From: Stratiolaelaps scimitus
Taxonomy: Eukaryota > Arthropoda > Arachnida > Mesostigmata > Laelapidae
DNA: 64,000 nt
NCBI GenBank assembly: GCA_019614645.1
Contig: JABWDB010000016.1
Coordinates: 5,332,001-5,396,000 of the forward strand
Direction: 5' to 3'
In this document: in pieces, positions 12,231 to 23,600 of the stretch
Layout of the letters: every line of letters starts with the position of its first letter
How positions within the stretch are numbered: position 1 is the stretch's first letter
Program-made: the position numbers and the translations under genes
Notes under the pieces: model-generated
The model's database searches: none
The model's input: the letters and a program-made list of their open reading frames with translations, nothing else
What the model was told of the DNA's origin: nothing

Positions 12231-12900
12231 GAACTAAAAAAGGCAGACTCGTTTGATTTATTGCTCGTTTTGTTAGAAAACTTTCCTGATCGAGTTGATT
12301 GAATCACTGCTCCATGAAGATGCGTTTCACTTATTCACATTGGATAGCGAAAGATGATTAACATGGAAAATGATCAAATTCGGTGGCATCCAGCTGATGG
12401 AGGAAAAAATATTTTTACGATTTTTTTTTTGTGTCAGGCTTATTTGGCGATTGTCGTATTTGCATGAGATCTTGGTGACATGACTTAAGTCTATTTCTGT
12501 TTGGGCTGAACGGACAACTCTAGCATAATAAATACATTGCACCGACAAGTAAACTGTACCTACGTAATAGCCTATAGCATCCATAATATATCACCCACAG
12601 TGCAAAGTATCTACTTACACGTAATCGAATTTCCATAATTACATTTCATTAAGTAAGCCTTGATTATTATCAGGCAATGCAGGTATCAGACACTAACAGG
12701 GACCATTATTCCACGAAGTAAAGTCGAGTAAATACCCAGTGTCAAGGCCGTTATAGGCATCCAAATTAGAGAACAAACATAGGAATCGGCCTGCGCAGCA
12801 ATTGGTCCGCGTTCACCTGCGGTGAGTGACAACGTCCACTCGATTCTATTTCCGATCTCAGCCGGCGGATCGAGTTAACTGTCTAAAAGTGACAAGCGTA

Positions 12901-13301
12901 ATGACTCATTTGTGTAGCGTGATTCGTATTATTATTATGACATTTGGTTTGCTCGACGTAATCATGATATCTGGAGCTCCAGGTGAGAATGTGCTTGCAA
13001 CAAGTCCTGATTTAGCCTGTATCCCGGTGTACGGTGTCGATGTGAACCTCGTTGATAGTGACACTAAATCAATCATTGGCCTTTTTCAGCGGGTGGCGGA
13101 TACACTAGGAGCGCCTTGGACCAAATGGGACGACGCCGCAGACGCAATGAAGATCGATTCGCTGGCCAACGAGTGGAATCTGAACGACGTCAGAGCCAAG
13201 ACGAGATGTTTGGTGACGTCCTCGAAAACGTCTTTGATACGATCCGGGAGACAACCCGTACGGAACATAATGCAAACAGCTTGATCGTTTTTTTAGCATA
13301 G
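12901..13301 (+). CDS. Putative small secreted prohormone-like peptide, two exons
   Basis: Exon 1 is 12901-12982 and exon 2 is 13090-13301, split by a 107-nt intron with donor GTGAGA and acceptor CTTTTTCAG in phase 1. The model gives 97 residues. The N-terminus has a hydrophobic run (IRIIIMTFGLLDVIMISGAP) suited to a signal peptide. After it come GGGYTRSALDQM, then G plus five arginines, then a charged acidic/basic tail with more RR sites. Gly plus polybasic residues is the usual signal for cleavage and C-terminal amidation of neuropeptides. I do not recognise the peptide family. Reading through the intron also stays open (152 residues from 12826), so splicing is not proven. Exon 1 and the exons at 14280 and 15350 share phase 1, so they could belong to one transcript. 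Confidence 0.35.
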
Positions 13302-14279
13302 CAAACGAACATCGAGCGTCACTTGAACCCGAAATGGACGGCCACCGTCGGCTGGAGAGACAACCAATTAATACAGACTGAAATATAGATTTTTAAAAGC
13401 AACGCTTTAGAGTGTGTTCGAGTGAGTTGCATAGGATCCCCGTCAAGTACACAGCCGCAATGTAATCTTAGCACAAACGTAGCTCACCGCTCCGCAGTGC
13501 TATACCACGTATGAAGTACGGATATGAACGGCCCTTCTCGAGTCGTAAAGTCTACGCCTTTGCCCGTCCATTGACCCCCTCCCAGATACAGACGCAGTGT
13601 TGGATTCAACGGATTCAATCGTGGATCTATCCACTGTATCCTTTTGACTGATAACTGTTCGTTGACCCAGTAGGCATGGCTTTCACTTTCATTCGCTCTC
13701 TCTCTGTATCTCTCTCTCTTTAAAGCAGGTCACTGATCACAAGAGATAGCGATGCCCGTAATAATAAATGTGACTTCCCCAGTTACGGCATGTGCCGCAT
13801 TCTCGCAGTCTCAATCGAAGAAGCAGGCCATTCTAGTCCAGGAATATTCGGGCTATCATGATCGGCTATTTTCGGTCACGTCGATGAAGAAATTCAATTG
13901 GCGTCATGCCGCCAACGGTCCAGAGTGCTGCGTAATTGCCAAACACTATTAGGTTAAATGAAATTTGGTTTGTGTTACCCTGTTAAACAAGGGCGTATCT
14001 AAATTTCAATAATTAGCAAAGGGTTGAAACCCGTGATGTTGCATCGCTGTTCGTTTCGTTGTCAGCCAGTCTGGTCAGTCGAACGACCTCTCCGCATGAT
14101 ACGAACTAATTAATAGCCTCTTACATATGTGGCTTCACTGTAGAGAAATATGCTCATCAAATCTCTAACTAACGTGTGGGCGTGTGTGGCTACGCTATTT
14201 CAAGATTACGATACGCGCCACATAGCTAATCAGCCAGCCACTAAAACGGATGAGGGGATGCTTTTTGTCTTGTATTCAG

Positions 14280-15426
14280 GAAGTGTCACAAGTGTCGGGA
14301 CAGATGTTTTGACATCACTGGGTATGACGACAGATAATGAAGGTATCGGCGGCACGCTGGGAGGCACGTTCAATCTCATCTCCGTGGGAGCAGGTAGGAT
14401 TTACGGGAAACGACTCCTATTTGAATCGATTTTTCTTTACACAGCCTTCTCTTATGAGTTAACATTGCGTCGCGACTTGGCTAATATCTAAAACTAACAC
14501 GAGGCTCTATGCAGTTCATTTTAATGCACATCATATTGGCTCTGCAAGATTAAAGTCACATAAAGCCTAGTTATGTTATGATAACATACGTAGTGAGACA
14601 GCTAACACGTTTCTTTGTGTGTTGGTTTCTCGGCCCAAGTGTAAATTAGATGGATACATGAAAAATGCTCCTCTAACGCTAATAAGAGGGAGAAATAATA
14701 AAGTTTTTAATAGCATTTTTCAATAGCTCATTTGTGATAATACGATTTTTTGCATAGGGACGTCTCGTGTTTACACGCCTATTTTCCAAGTAACTTGTAT
14801 CTTTTGGGATGGATCTCCACTCAAATGAATGCCCACTGTTACGCTCGGATGTATAGGTCCTATAAACGTTCTGCGGTTTTCGCATTAAACTGAATTGCGA
14901 GTTGACCATCGGCTCAATCGTCCGCTGCTTTCAATGATCGCAACCTATTCTGGTCATTCGATCGTGAATGTGTTTTATCTCGTCTAAGTAACCTTTTGTG
15001 AAAATGATTTTCTCAAAAAAATATTTCTGCACGCATCCGAGCTTTTCCACTTAGGCGGAAACCGTACGTCTACCTAATTCTTTATGATAACACACTATAC
15101 TTTAATTTTCCTTACTTTTCCAGTCAGTGCCTTCCATGCTTTCGCTGCTGTTATATGTGTCCTTGTTTCAGAAAATTACCACGACGAAGTGGAAACATGT
15201 AGGTTAGACTATAAGTCGGTAAAATAAAATGAACCCATTACAGTTGTACCCAGGCGAACGTCTTAAGAGTAAATCTAAAATCTCACATTCATAGTAATTA
15301 GCCAAAGGGGCAATCTCTAGAAGAAGTTCGCGTCTTTTTCATCTTGCAGATATCGTCACCGGGGTAGCGTCCCATATTCTGGGTGGAGGCGACCTGTTCT
15401 CTGGTCTAATACCGAACATCGGATGA
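14280..15426 (+). CDS. Two phase-matched exons of a putative Gly/Ser/Thr-rich secreted peptide
   Basis: Exon 14280-14393 (acceptor TATTCAG, donor GTAGGA) is a symmetric phase-1 exon reading SVTSVGTDVLTSLGMTTDNE and then a glycine-rich stretch. Exon 15350-15426 (acceptor CATCTTGCAG) continues DIVTGVASHILGGGDLF and ends at a TGA. AATAAA signals follow at 15432-15437 and 15457-15462, consistent with a gene end. Both fit phase 1 after the signal-peptide exon at 12901-12982, directly or through exon 13090 using a weak internal donor at 13213 (GTGACG, also phase 1). The composition is small-residue, amphipathic and uncharged. No family is recognised, and the exons could be chance open frames. Confidence 0.3.
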
Positions 15427-15456
15427 GATAAAATAAAAAACCGAACAGAATCGCTC

Positions 15457-15462
15457 AATAAA
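15457..15462 (+). terminator. Candidate polyadenylation signal
   Basis: AATAAA lies 31 bp after the TGA of the putative exon 15350-15426, with a second AATAAA at 15432. It supports a plus-strand transcript ending here, but AT-rich sequence makes such hexamers common. Confidence 0.3.
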
Positions 15463-15616
15463 GAAGCTTTGGATATGACATCATGTAAAATGTCATGCTT
15501 TCCAAGACGTATGAATGTGTCCCTGTGTGAACACATTGATTTTCCGACTCACGACTTCACAGCTACCGACTATTTACTCAGTCACATCCAGTATATTTAT
15601 ACAACAATATTATTCT

Positions 15617-15654
<38 letters not shown>

Positions 15655-16599
15655 CCCTGAGAAAATTATGTAGTCAGTTATGTCCGCTTTAGTGAACAAC
15701 TCTGTCTTCAAAATACTGCTTACATACGAACGAAGATTAGGGGGGAGGGTACATATTTCGAATCGAATACGCAGTGATTGCCAATTTTCACATGGCAATA
15801 ATAATTTGGGAAACGAACTTAGAAAAATCCCCTCTGAACATATCGAGTTTATTTATATAAAAATAACAACTAGAGTCTTCACATTGAGCCTAATTTGACG
15901 GTAACTCGCACGTACGCAGATCAGTGTTGGAACGTTGATTCCAATGTGTTGAACACAAAATAAATTGTATTGTTTAAAATCTCCACCTTCGCCCTGTCGG
16001 TTGAGCGCCATGCCGTGTAGAACATGGTCAACACGCGCAAGCATTTTGCCCCAACACTAGTGTTAAGTTAACTCATCATACTGGACGAAGTAACAAAGCA
16101 GATTACTCCTAGAGGTCCTCGATGATGAAGAGCAATGAAGGCTCTCAAGGAATACCACTCGCCCCCATATTGTTTGGTCCCCGCCCAGTTGATCTTCTAC
16201 GCAGACGTGACCTGTTTGTTTGAATGCACAGTCTTACACGTGAGGTTACACATCGATAGCTGACAGCACCATGCAGCTTGTACCCCGTCGGACCGGTTCG
16301 TCCGCTGCGCGTTCGCTGCTGAGCTACATAGTGTTGGAGGTATGAATTCACAGATACTGCGAAGATGCAACGTGCACCCTTGTAGGGTTCACCAAGCCTA
16401 CAATGTACATTCGAAGTGCGTAGCTGATGCGAATCATTTACTGCGGCCTTACGAGATCGCTGCTTACTCAGCAAGGGGTGTCCAGAGAACGGCGCGACCG
16501 CGACTCCGCGTAGAGGAGAACGTAAGAAGAGTTACGGATTTGCCCGAAAAAGTACCGCGCCGACGTTATCTGACGGTGTGCGAGCCCGACCAGGTTCGA
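15463..16599. other. Intergenic, no gene recognised
   Basis: Mixed AT-rich sequence with one TA microsatellite. From about 16.2 kb it becomes more CpG-rich, leading into the likely first exon of the LOTUS gene. An open frame of 93 codons at 16342-16623 (+) has no recognisable features and is probably 5' flank or UTR. Confidence 0.4.
15619..15648. repeat. (TA)n microsatellite
   Basis: An uninterrupted alternating AT run of about 30 bp in an intergenic stretch. Confidence 0.95.
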
Positions 16600-16760
16600 C
16601 GTATCGCTTCAGAAGGCATTTGAAGCAAGACGACTGTTGTGTTGGCGGTTGTGCTCGCGCATCTGTCCAAGGGACACCTCTTGCCACCGCCAGCCCTGCA
16701 GGCGGCAAAGCGTGTTGTTTTGCGGAGGCGTCTCGTGACGCCAACATTGTGTTATAACAA
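16600..16760 (+). promoter_or_regulatory. Likely 5'UTR exon of the LOTUS gene
   Basis: A GC-richer segment ends in AACAA followed by a consensus donor GTAAGT at 16761. The next plus-strand acceptor with coding behind it is TTCTAG at 17596, six bases before the LOTUS start codon. The spacing fits a non-coding first exon. Its 5' end is not defined. Confidence 0.45.
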
Positions 16761-17602
16761 GTAAGTGCATACGATTTTCATCCTATACTGATCCGTTTCT
16801 AATCTCGTGTACAAATGATGAGCTGATTATAGAAGGACACGAACTGGCGAGCACACTGTGTACACGTGTTTTGACCACCGGGGTACATGTAGATGTTGGG
16901 GCTTAGGCGTTTGGCTCCATCAGCATGGAAGGCGTTCACGCACGTACTGAACCTCTATGATGGAACGTGCTTTCTGCTCTGATACGCGGCTCGCCTGGCT
17001 GTTATTATCATTCACCGAAGGTTTAAGTTTCATCCCAGAAGTATTCATTATCAAGGATCGCACCGAGAAATTTACGATATATGGGAATCAGCGGCATTGG
17101 TAAAATGCTAAAGGCGGTACATTAATGCATACGTTTCGCTTCTGATGCCAAACGGTGACAGCAATGCGAAACGACGCCAGCTAAAGAATTAGATTTGCTC
17201 TAGCCAACAGTTGAGCCTACCCAGAGAACGAGTTCGTTAAACAAGTGCAAACGGACCAGTTGGGTGGGATATCCATTGCATATCGTTGCTAGAAAGTTAG
17301 CTAATGATCGTGGTCCATCATGTACCTATGTGACTTAGTCATTACAGTTAACCTGAGCGAGAAATACAGATTCCAAACAAATTCGTAGGTAGTTTACAAA
17401 ACGACAGCATAAGCGGTGTACCGCGTTTCCACCGGACAATTGAAGGGAATATTGAATATCCTTCAACCTGCTTCTTCCTGGGGGTCAAGGATCTTTATGG
17501 CGCTATATACCACCGGTAGTGACATCAAAACCGTGTTAAGGTTAGGCATATTTCTTATGTCCTCGTTAATGGAAGGATCATCTCTTTTTTTTCTAGGCAA
17601 AG

Positions 17603-20600
17603 ATGTCGCTGAAACCCCGTCTATTTACGAAGGATGCTCGGCGAGCTTCACAAGACCTCGCAGCTAACCTTCAGTATGCAGTGAGCAAAGTTTGTCGGAG
17701 CAGTCCCGTCAGGTAAGTTGGCACGTCTGGTTGGCTTGAATCAATATATCAATGCATGATATCTTTCTTTGTATAGTGTTCACTAGATTAGTAGGCCAAT
17801 GTCAACTAATTAATGAGCTCGTGCGTATAGGTAGCATGGCACTAATCAATGTCGACTAATAGCAATAATACTGCACAAGTTATCCTTCTCAAAATCATTT
17901 GCTGTGCGGATATGCGGCAGCACTCGCCGCAGTTGCAACAACAGTCATTTCGTTTCGTCCACTTCCTAAAGTTCCCCTCCCCGCGCTGCTGAGGCAGTTG
18001 CCGATTTAGTTAACAATTCATTCAGAAAAGGTAAAACCAGCATCAGCCATGCACTTCCGCCAACAAGGAGTCGATTAATGCCCAACGAACGCCCTGTCGT
18101 TGCCAGCCCATAGTCGGCTGTACCACAGCTGACTCTTTAGCGAGGACTCTCACTCTCAGTGCGCGTTACTTCCAATCCGCTACTACAATTCCATTACAAG
18201 TATCACCGCGATTAGACGTAATCTCGACACGACGGTGCCCCCATTTGCGTCCCCGAGAGCGGTGACGACTACGCTGCTAGCGCTGCTGGTGCCGTTGGCG
18301 GCACTAGCAGCAGAGCAGTGGCGTCGGGGCAATGGCAGCAACCGACCGCTGGGATAACATCATCCGGACGCATCGATCACGACCACCCTCGCCGCGATTC
18401 CCTTAGCCGCGATTCTTAGTGCATGGCTCAATGGTCGCTTGCTGCTTGACTTGGACAAGCGGAAGACGTACATTCGCGCCGCAGGCTCCTCTCTCGCAAG
18501 AACCGCGTCCAGCTGGAAAGTAGACTCAGAGTGAGGGCGGTCTGGCTCGATCGCTGGCGATGCCATTCTGTCCCGGTGGCAATTGGGCAGCGAGGGTAGG
18601 CGAGTTCATTCATTATTGAGGAAGGATGGAATGAGTTGAACGCAAATCCGTCGAGCTCTCGCGGTGTTCTGCTCATCCGTTGATGTATTACTGTGTGTCA
18701 CTCGGCTAGTCGGAGCATTTGATGATCTGCTTCGCGGATATCGGTGGAGCGCCGTCATGTCTCTGCTCTGCCCCTTACGAAAGTGTTCATTTTCTGGAAG
18801 GCAGTTCGAGCACACGATGTTTTCTCAACTCGAAAATTAGAAAACTGAATGTGTTTTGCTGATATGTGTACGTGCATGTGTGTTGGGAAATCCGGTATAT
18901 AGCGGACATTGTTAGCATTCGAAGTGAGCCTCATATATATATATATATATATATATGCAGTATAAGGTTGGTGCTGCAATTGGCCATGGTGAATTGCTGT
19001 GATGGTAGCTAACCGTAATATATCAACTTGCATATTTCAGACTCGGCGTCCTCAAGGTGGACTATGACAGGTTTTTTAAGGATAAAATCGCAACGAAGAG
19101 TTCGGAAACTGTTGCAGCAGCTCTGAAAGCCATTGGGGAGCATGTCGTCGTTGTCAAAGTGAGTTGCCTCAATTCCGCCAATACCGCGTTATTGAACATC
19201 AGCCATTCGCTATGAAGGAAAAATACAATTGATTCTATTGACAGCACATACATTAGTATACTAAATGACACACGTTGCGAGCAGTAAAGTATGAAACGAT
19301 TATTATAACAAATATTCCTTCGCGTCTCCGTAGAGATGGAAGGATAGTGCGGAAAGTGCGCACTAAATCCATTCTTTCTAAATCCATTCATTTAATAAGG
19401 TGACAAATTAAGACGATAAATGAATCGAAAATTATTGCAAATCTCGTTGCATCTATATATCAGCTGGTACTCCTTTTTCATTAGGTAAAAGCTGAAACTC
19501 CTCAGCACCAACGAGTTTCATCGACAAGGGCTAACCTACAGTGAAATTTAGCCACAGTTTATATTTCACCTTGATGCAATCTAAACGGCTGATTCAGTAA
19601 CTGAACGTAAACTATATGGCGCATGGCCTAACAGTATTATTCACTGCTACTACTCCTGCTACTATAATAAATTCTCCATGCTGACTCTCAGCCAACATTT
19701 ACCGTCCACGGTACAACTGCTTTTAGCATTACGTACCCGCGGTACCACTACGACTGCTGCTACCGTATAAGTGACTATTTCTTCTAGCCACTCCAATCGT
19801 ATAACTCAGCGAAATGTATCAAGACTTTTCTTAGGGGAGAAATAGCCAAGGTGAAAGACCAGATGCTCTTAATCCGATTACGTCTTAGTTCTGCGAGTTT
19901 ATACCAATCCGCAATCGAGTTTCTCCCCTCCTTCAACCGGCCGCCTGTCAGACCAACAGACGAACTGCGAGCACAGCAGCAGCAGCAGCAAACGAGCGGC
20001 ATTCACACCCCCTGATGAAATCCTCTCCAACTCTAACTAACTGTGTCAATGATTATGTCATTGAACCCTGAAAAACTGCAGGAACCCTCCAACTCAAGCA
20101 CTCTACATGAGGACATCCATAGTGGCTTATCCGTTGTTCCTTCATGGTAGCTAGCCGGGACAGGTCGATCGACAGTAGATAGATGCGAGGCGAAGCATTG
20201 ATGGGCCACGCCGCTCTCACAATTGCGCACTGTGCGTACAACGAGATTAGTGTCTGTCGAAGAACACCAACGTATTGTGCACTCCTGTTTCTCTTAAGGC
20301 GTCATTATTTCCAAGGTACTTATAATCGACTCAGCAGCATTAGAAATGATGGCTTCGTCCCGTCATGAGTCATTGTTCTTTGTCCCTATCCCAATGCCAT
20401 TGCATCGCTGTACGAGACTGAAATAATGACGACTCAAACCGTAGCTGAATACAGGATAATCGGCACTGTCCTTACGCGTCGATCGTTCTAATTTATTGCC
20501 TTTTATTTTTGTCGGTTTATGGTAGCAGTTGCCGTACTCAAAAATATTGCAAAATGTAGTGCCTGACCTTATTCAAGTGTCAATGCAATGCAAAACGCGT

Positions 20601-23600
20601 CAGAGTTAATGCGTCGTGCACGTAGTTAATTAGTGTCCGCTGTTTCCCGCTGTTGAATACCGGACGCCTGTGGAATCGACTATCCGTCGACAAAGGCAAT
20701 ACGCGTTCGTGTGTGTGTGTGTGACTAACTCTTCGTGTTAGTCACAGCGGTTGTCGGCCCTAGATATGCCCTGCGGAAAGTCCTCAAATCAGGGGTAGAT
20801 TATTTGATTCCCCACTACGCTGACAAGTGTTATACAATAACGACACCATTACGATACATTATTATGACCGCTCCCACAATATAAACCCATCTCGCACATA
20901 GATCATGTGTTAGTTCACAAAACAATTCTTGCATCATCATCTGGCGAGCGCTAACAACGAAAACACGGTACCTCGTTGATTCATTGCGACACAGAAACAC
21001 ACACGCGCACAAACGTCAGTGGTCAGCTTTTTTAGTTTTTTATATAAGAAGAACACTAAACAAAAGTAGAACATGAAGTCTCGTATGCGGACACTTAAGC
21101 TGGCCACCGCCAACATAATCTATTATTAAGATGACATCGCATTCAGTTCCCGTTCATCGTATTCGCGGTTTGATCATGATGCGGTATTTTCGATAGATGG
21201 AGAAACCTCAGCGACCACAGCAATGTTCGGATTGTGTCGGATAAGGACCTGTACTCTATGAAATGTGAAACCTATAGAAGAAACAAGAGCTATTATTTGT
21301 CATAACACGCCGGAGTCCGCTGGAAAAGAAATATTTACAGTCCAATCGTCACAAATTGTCACATGAACTGTTGTTGACTCACTTTATTGTTGGTCACTAT
21401 TTAACTTAGTACTTTAGTTATTTTGGTAAAATTATGCTATGTTAGTCATGTTCATTAACTAACATAGCATAATAATAATAATAATAATAACATTGGTAGA
21501 AGCCCTTTATATAGTTAACATTTTCCGGGCTGACTCTCAGTCTTAAACATTTAAAGTCCACGATACAACTTGCTTTCGGCATTGCTTCATAAGACGGACA
21601 ACCCCTTTGAATGCAAATGTTCAACGGTGAGAATTGATTGTAACAAAATGTAACCGTACTCTCGTCTCGGTGGTCAAACTCTTTGGTAGATTCTTGGTTA
21701 CGGCATGGTGTAGAAATGTGCACTCATTTGGGTCGTTGTTGTTTAGTTTTTTTGACGAATTAGTCGATTTCGTTTTACCCCGTTGTAAGTGCGCGTCTAC
21801 ATCGCCTCAGACATCCGAATTCGAAAAGCGCAGGCAAGATCGCGTGCTCCAGATTGGCCACTAGACCTATGTACTATTACAGTTATTGACTGTGCCACAG
21901 CTGTTAGTGCTGGAGCGCCACGGTTACAGCATCGCTTGACAGCAGCAGCTCCAGCAGTTAAGCTACCACCATTTCGGGCAGTGCCCGCCAGCATTGGCCC
22001 CGTCAGCATGATGATGTCTGTCCCCAGCAGTGGGTGGGCTCAGAGGTGGCGACAGAACGAGACGACAAGAGACGTATTGTATTGGAGAGACACATAGTAA
22101 CAAACATCTGGACACAGATATGCACACTTCACACACAGTAACAATGGTGACGCGAGCCAATAGACAAACAGTTGAGTCAAGTCAGGTATTCGCAAACACC
22201 GAACAGGTATGGATACGCCGGCACATGGCTGCAGAGTTCGGCATAAGGAGCCTAAACTAAATATGTCACAAGATTTACTATCCTGCTGGAATAAAGGCAG
22301 AACAACGTTAATTGGGTCAGCTGCGTCCCACAGTGTACTGCGCACTGATTACGAAGCTTGCTGGAGGATTATTGTTTACTGCGAGTCTGACAGGGTGTTG
22401 TAATTGTAGATATAATATCACCAAGGGGTTTGACTGAGGCTCCCACATGTGCCGAACGATGATAATCAAACGAGCTTGAATGACATGCATTTTGAGGCAA
22501 CATCAATGAGCAAGCGTAGGGCGACAGGCGATTGTCGTGACCAAGGAATAGCTGTATTGGTTAGTGCCTAGGCACAGAACGGGTCTCGTTTTGACATGGA
22601 AAGTTCGAATTGCTGTGCGATCGAAAAAATACATCTTTTTAAGTGGATCGCTGCGCGCCACCGTATGACCCACCCAAAATGTTAATATTAAGCGTGTGCA
22701 TGCCCTGAATATGTTTCAAGAAATAATCGACTTCCGTATTTTAAGTCTATTCCGAATTTTGAATGTATCGCGATTAATATCTTATCAAAACCTGCAGTGC
22801 TACACACTCCTCAATTTGTGGCCTGTGGTCCTCGAATAAATTCCAACTAATTGAAACAATATTTTTAGAAAACAGGTAGCGCAATCGCCTACTGAAACAT
22901 TGACATCATTCAAACTCAGATATATATATATATATATCGCTAATACCGTGCGATTATGTGAACGCTGACTCCATCTCTAGATTATCTCGATTCTATGGAT
23001 AATCGTCTATGTTATATACCTCGTGTATTGCTTAAGCGACTGCAAATGGTTGTTTACCAGGTATCTGTCATTGGGTGGTGCCATTACAGGTCTACACACA
23101 AGAAGGCAACCGCGAGATGACTGATTCCCTACTGGGACTGCGGTCAGCCTCCTATGCGGCTGATATGTGTAACGAGGACAGCCCGCAGATCTCAAAAGAG
23201 AGACTTCTACAAGTCATTCGTGGTAGGTAGCATGTACACGCAACTCGAGCCGAGTCAGTTATTATTGGTGCTGTGGTATACTATCTCCGATTTTTGGGGG
23301 CTGCAGCATAACATAACACTATCTTCCAAATGATCATATTAGCAAATGACAGAGCAGCACTCAGTGTTAACGGAGTACTGCTGTCACTCGTTAATATGCT
23401 CATTTTTAACAACGATTTTACCCCTGTTTACTAAATTCATTTTCCAGCTGTGTTTGTATGTTGATATTGACTGTGTTTGCATGTTGACATAATGCATTAT
23501 CGTTACAGTACTGCGAGCTACAGGTCAGAAATTGTAGGGTAGGCTGAGCAACGAATATAATCTTTGGTCTTCGTCAGTTGGAATGTTTAATAGAAACCTG

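Noticed and set aside
16342..16623. Plus-strand 93-codon frame upstream of the LOTUS gene
   Set aside because: No motif or splice support; more likely promoter or 5'UTR sequence.
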